This document shows positions 5,425-6,580 of a stretch of DNA of 6,580 bases, piece after piece. Source of the stretch: DATAEK01 sp036258055 (GTDB lineage: Bacteria > Acidobacteriota > Vicinamibacteria > Vicinamibacterales > 2-12-FULL-66-21); the NCBI GenBank assembly GCA_036258055.1, contig DATAEK010000300.1, positions 1 to 6,580 on the forward strand, given 5' to 3'. The notes beneath the pieces were generated by a model, which saw nothing but the letters and a program-made list of their open reading frames with translations, ran no database searches and was not told the DNA's origin. The position numbers were made by a program, and so were the translations under genes. Within the stretch, counting starts at the first letter, position 1, and every line of letters starts with the position of its first letter.

Positions 5425-6580
5425 TCATTACAGGGCGACATCTGCCGCGACGGACCTTCCTGAGGGGGATGGGGGCGTTGATTGCCCTGCCGGCGCTGGA
5501 CGCCATGACGCCGGCCTTCGCAAAGGGGCTCGGTGGAGCGGAAGGCGAACGTGGACTGCGGCTGGCGTTCACCTACGTGCCGAACGGCGTGACCATGGCC
5601 GACTGGACGCCATCGGAGGCTGGCACCGGGTTCGAGTTCACACGCATCCTGAAGCCGCTCGAGCCGTTCCGCGACGACATGCTCGTGCTCTCCGGCCTCG
5701 CGCACAAGAACGGCGACGCGCTGGGCGACGGTCCGGGCGATCACGCGCGCGCCGCCGCCTCGTACCTGACCGGCGTGCACCCCCGCAAGACGGCGGGCGC
5801 CGACATCCAGAACGGCGTGTCGGTCGATCAGATCGCCGCGGCGCATCTCGGCGGCCAGACGCGCTTCTCCTCGCTGGAGCTGGGATGCGACGACTCGCGG
5901 ACCGTCGGCAACTGTGATTCGGGCTACTCCTGCGCCTACACGAACAGCCTCGCCTGGCGCGGACCGGCCACGCCGATGCCGCCCGAGACGAATCCACGAC
6001 TCGTGTTCGAGCGGCTGTTCGGTGACATCGATACGAGCGTCCCGCCGGAGGTGCGCGCGCGGCGGCTGCTGCACCGCCGGAGCATTCTCGATCTCGTTAC
6101 TGATCGCACGGCGCGGCTGATGGGGGATCTCGGACCGACGGATCGCCGGAAGCTCGATGAATACCTGTCGTCGGTTCGGGAGATCGAGATGCGGATCGAA
6201 CGGGCCGAGAAAGACCCCACCGGCCTCACGCCCGGGATCGACAAGCCCTCCGGTGTGCCGGTGCTGTACGCCGACTACGTCAACCTGATGTGCGACCTCC
6301 AGATCGTCGCGTTCCAGACCGATTCGACGCGGGTCACCACGATGATGATGGGCAGGGAAGGAAGCATGCGCACCTACCCCGAGATCGGCATCCCCGATCC
6401 GCATCATCCGCTCACGCACCACCGCGGCAACGCCGAGTGGATCGAGAAAGTCACCACGATCAACGCGATGCACATGTCGCTCTTCGCCGGCTTCGTCAAG
6501 AAGATGAAGGAGACCGCCGACGGTGACGGCACGCTCCTCGATCACTCGATCATCGTCTACGGCAGCGGCCTGAGCGACGG
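5421..6580 (+). CDS. Tat-exported DUF1552 protein (3' end outside window)
   Basis: The ATG at 5421 overlaps the cytochrome stop (ATGA), implying translational coupling; no strong Shine-Dalgarno is needed or seen. The 386 complete codons begin with a twin-arginine signal: PRRTFLRG at 9-16, a hydrophobic stretch to about 28 and a cleavage site after PAFA (34). This differs from the Sec-type signal of its partner and suggests a folded or cofactor-loaded protein. DUF1552 family features are FTYVPNGV (50-57), LSGLAHKNG (90-98), GDHARAAASYLTGVHPRK (106-123), SLELG (151-155), GYSCAYTNSLAWRG (168-181), YADYVNLMCDLQIVAFQTD (283-301) and a His-rich HHPLTHH (328-334). The last visible residues, YGSGLSDG, are the start of a motif that normally continues to a conserved His. 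Family proteins are about 430-460 residues, so roughly 85% is present. Genes for DUF1592 and DUF1552 proteins occur as pairs in many genomes. The histidines suggest metal binding, but the reaction is unknown. Confidence 0.92.
   Translation, partial: MIITGRHLPRRTFLRGMGALIALPALDAMTPAFAKGLGGAEGERGLRLAFTYVPNGVTMADWTPSEAGTGFEFTRILKPLEPFRDDMLVLSGLAHKNGDALGDGPGDHARAAASYLTGVHPRKTAGADIQNGVSVDQIAAAHLGGQTRFSSLELGCDDSRTVGNCDSGYSCAYTNSLAWRGPATPMPPETNPRLVFERLFGDIDTSVPPEVRARRLLHRRSILDLVTDRTARLMGDLGPTDRRKLDEYLSSVREIEMRIERAEKDPTGLTPGIDKPSGVPVLYADYVNLMCDLQIVAFQTDSTRVTTMMMGREGSMRTYPEIGIPDPHHPLTHHRGNAEWIEKVTTINAMHMSLFAGFVKKMKETADGDGTLLDHSIIVYGSGLSD

Noticed and set aside
5301..6545. A 414-codon minus-strand open frame opposite the cytochrome end and DUF1552 gene
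   Set aside because: The plus strand encodes clear DUF1552 motifs and a Tat signal; the antisense product has shadow-like composition.

Overview
The window is a GC-rich bacterial chromosome segment with five protein-coding genes, two of them cut by the window edges. No rRNA, tRNA or CRISPR array was seen. The gene content (a TolB-like propeller fused to a lectin-like domain, a paired DUF1592-type cytochrome and DUF1552 Tat protein, and a four-helix-bundle gene between ATTGGCG-type repeats) suggests an Acidobacteriota genome, perhaps Vicinamibacteria-like. Planctomycetes and Verrucomicrobia also carry DUF1592/DUF1552 pairs, so this placement is an inference.

Layout. (1) Positions 1-394, minus strand: the N-terminal 131 residues of a secreted DUF5666-like protein with a strong Shine-Dalgarno. 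(2) Positions 395-667: a divergent intergenic region with an 8-bp-arm inverted repeat (570-596) and a possible ECF-type promoter. (3) Positions 668-2218, plus strand: an exported protein with an N-terminal concanavalin-like domain and a C-terminal six-bladed TolB/PD40 propeller. (4) Positions 2214-2891: a compact element made of a four-helix-bundle gene (minus strand, 2298-2690) between two long inverted repeats built from roughly 7-bp ATTGRNG units. (5) Positions 2902-5424, plus strand: an exported two-heme 'planctomycete cytochrome' (PSCyt1-PSD3-PSD5-PSD4-PSCyt3-PSD2). (6) Positions 5421 to the window end: a Tat-exported DUF1552 protein, joined to the cytochrome gene by an ATGA overlap and cut at its 3' end.

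The plus-strand genes look like an envelope operon: the cytochrome and DUF1552 proteins are probably translated together and act outside the cytoplasmic membrane, with the TolB-like protein upstream. The four-helix-bundle element lies exactly between the TolB stop codon and the start region of the cytochrome gene. Its two arms align in inverted orientation with 55 of 60 matching positions and with the same irregular order of unit lengths. This makes it the most interesting object here: a candidate small mobile or RNA-level element related to 23S rRNA intervening-sequence (S23) elements. Its mobility is not shown by this single sequence.
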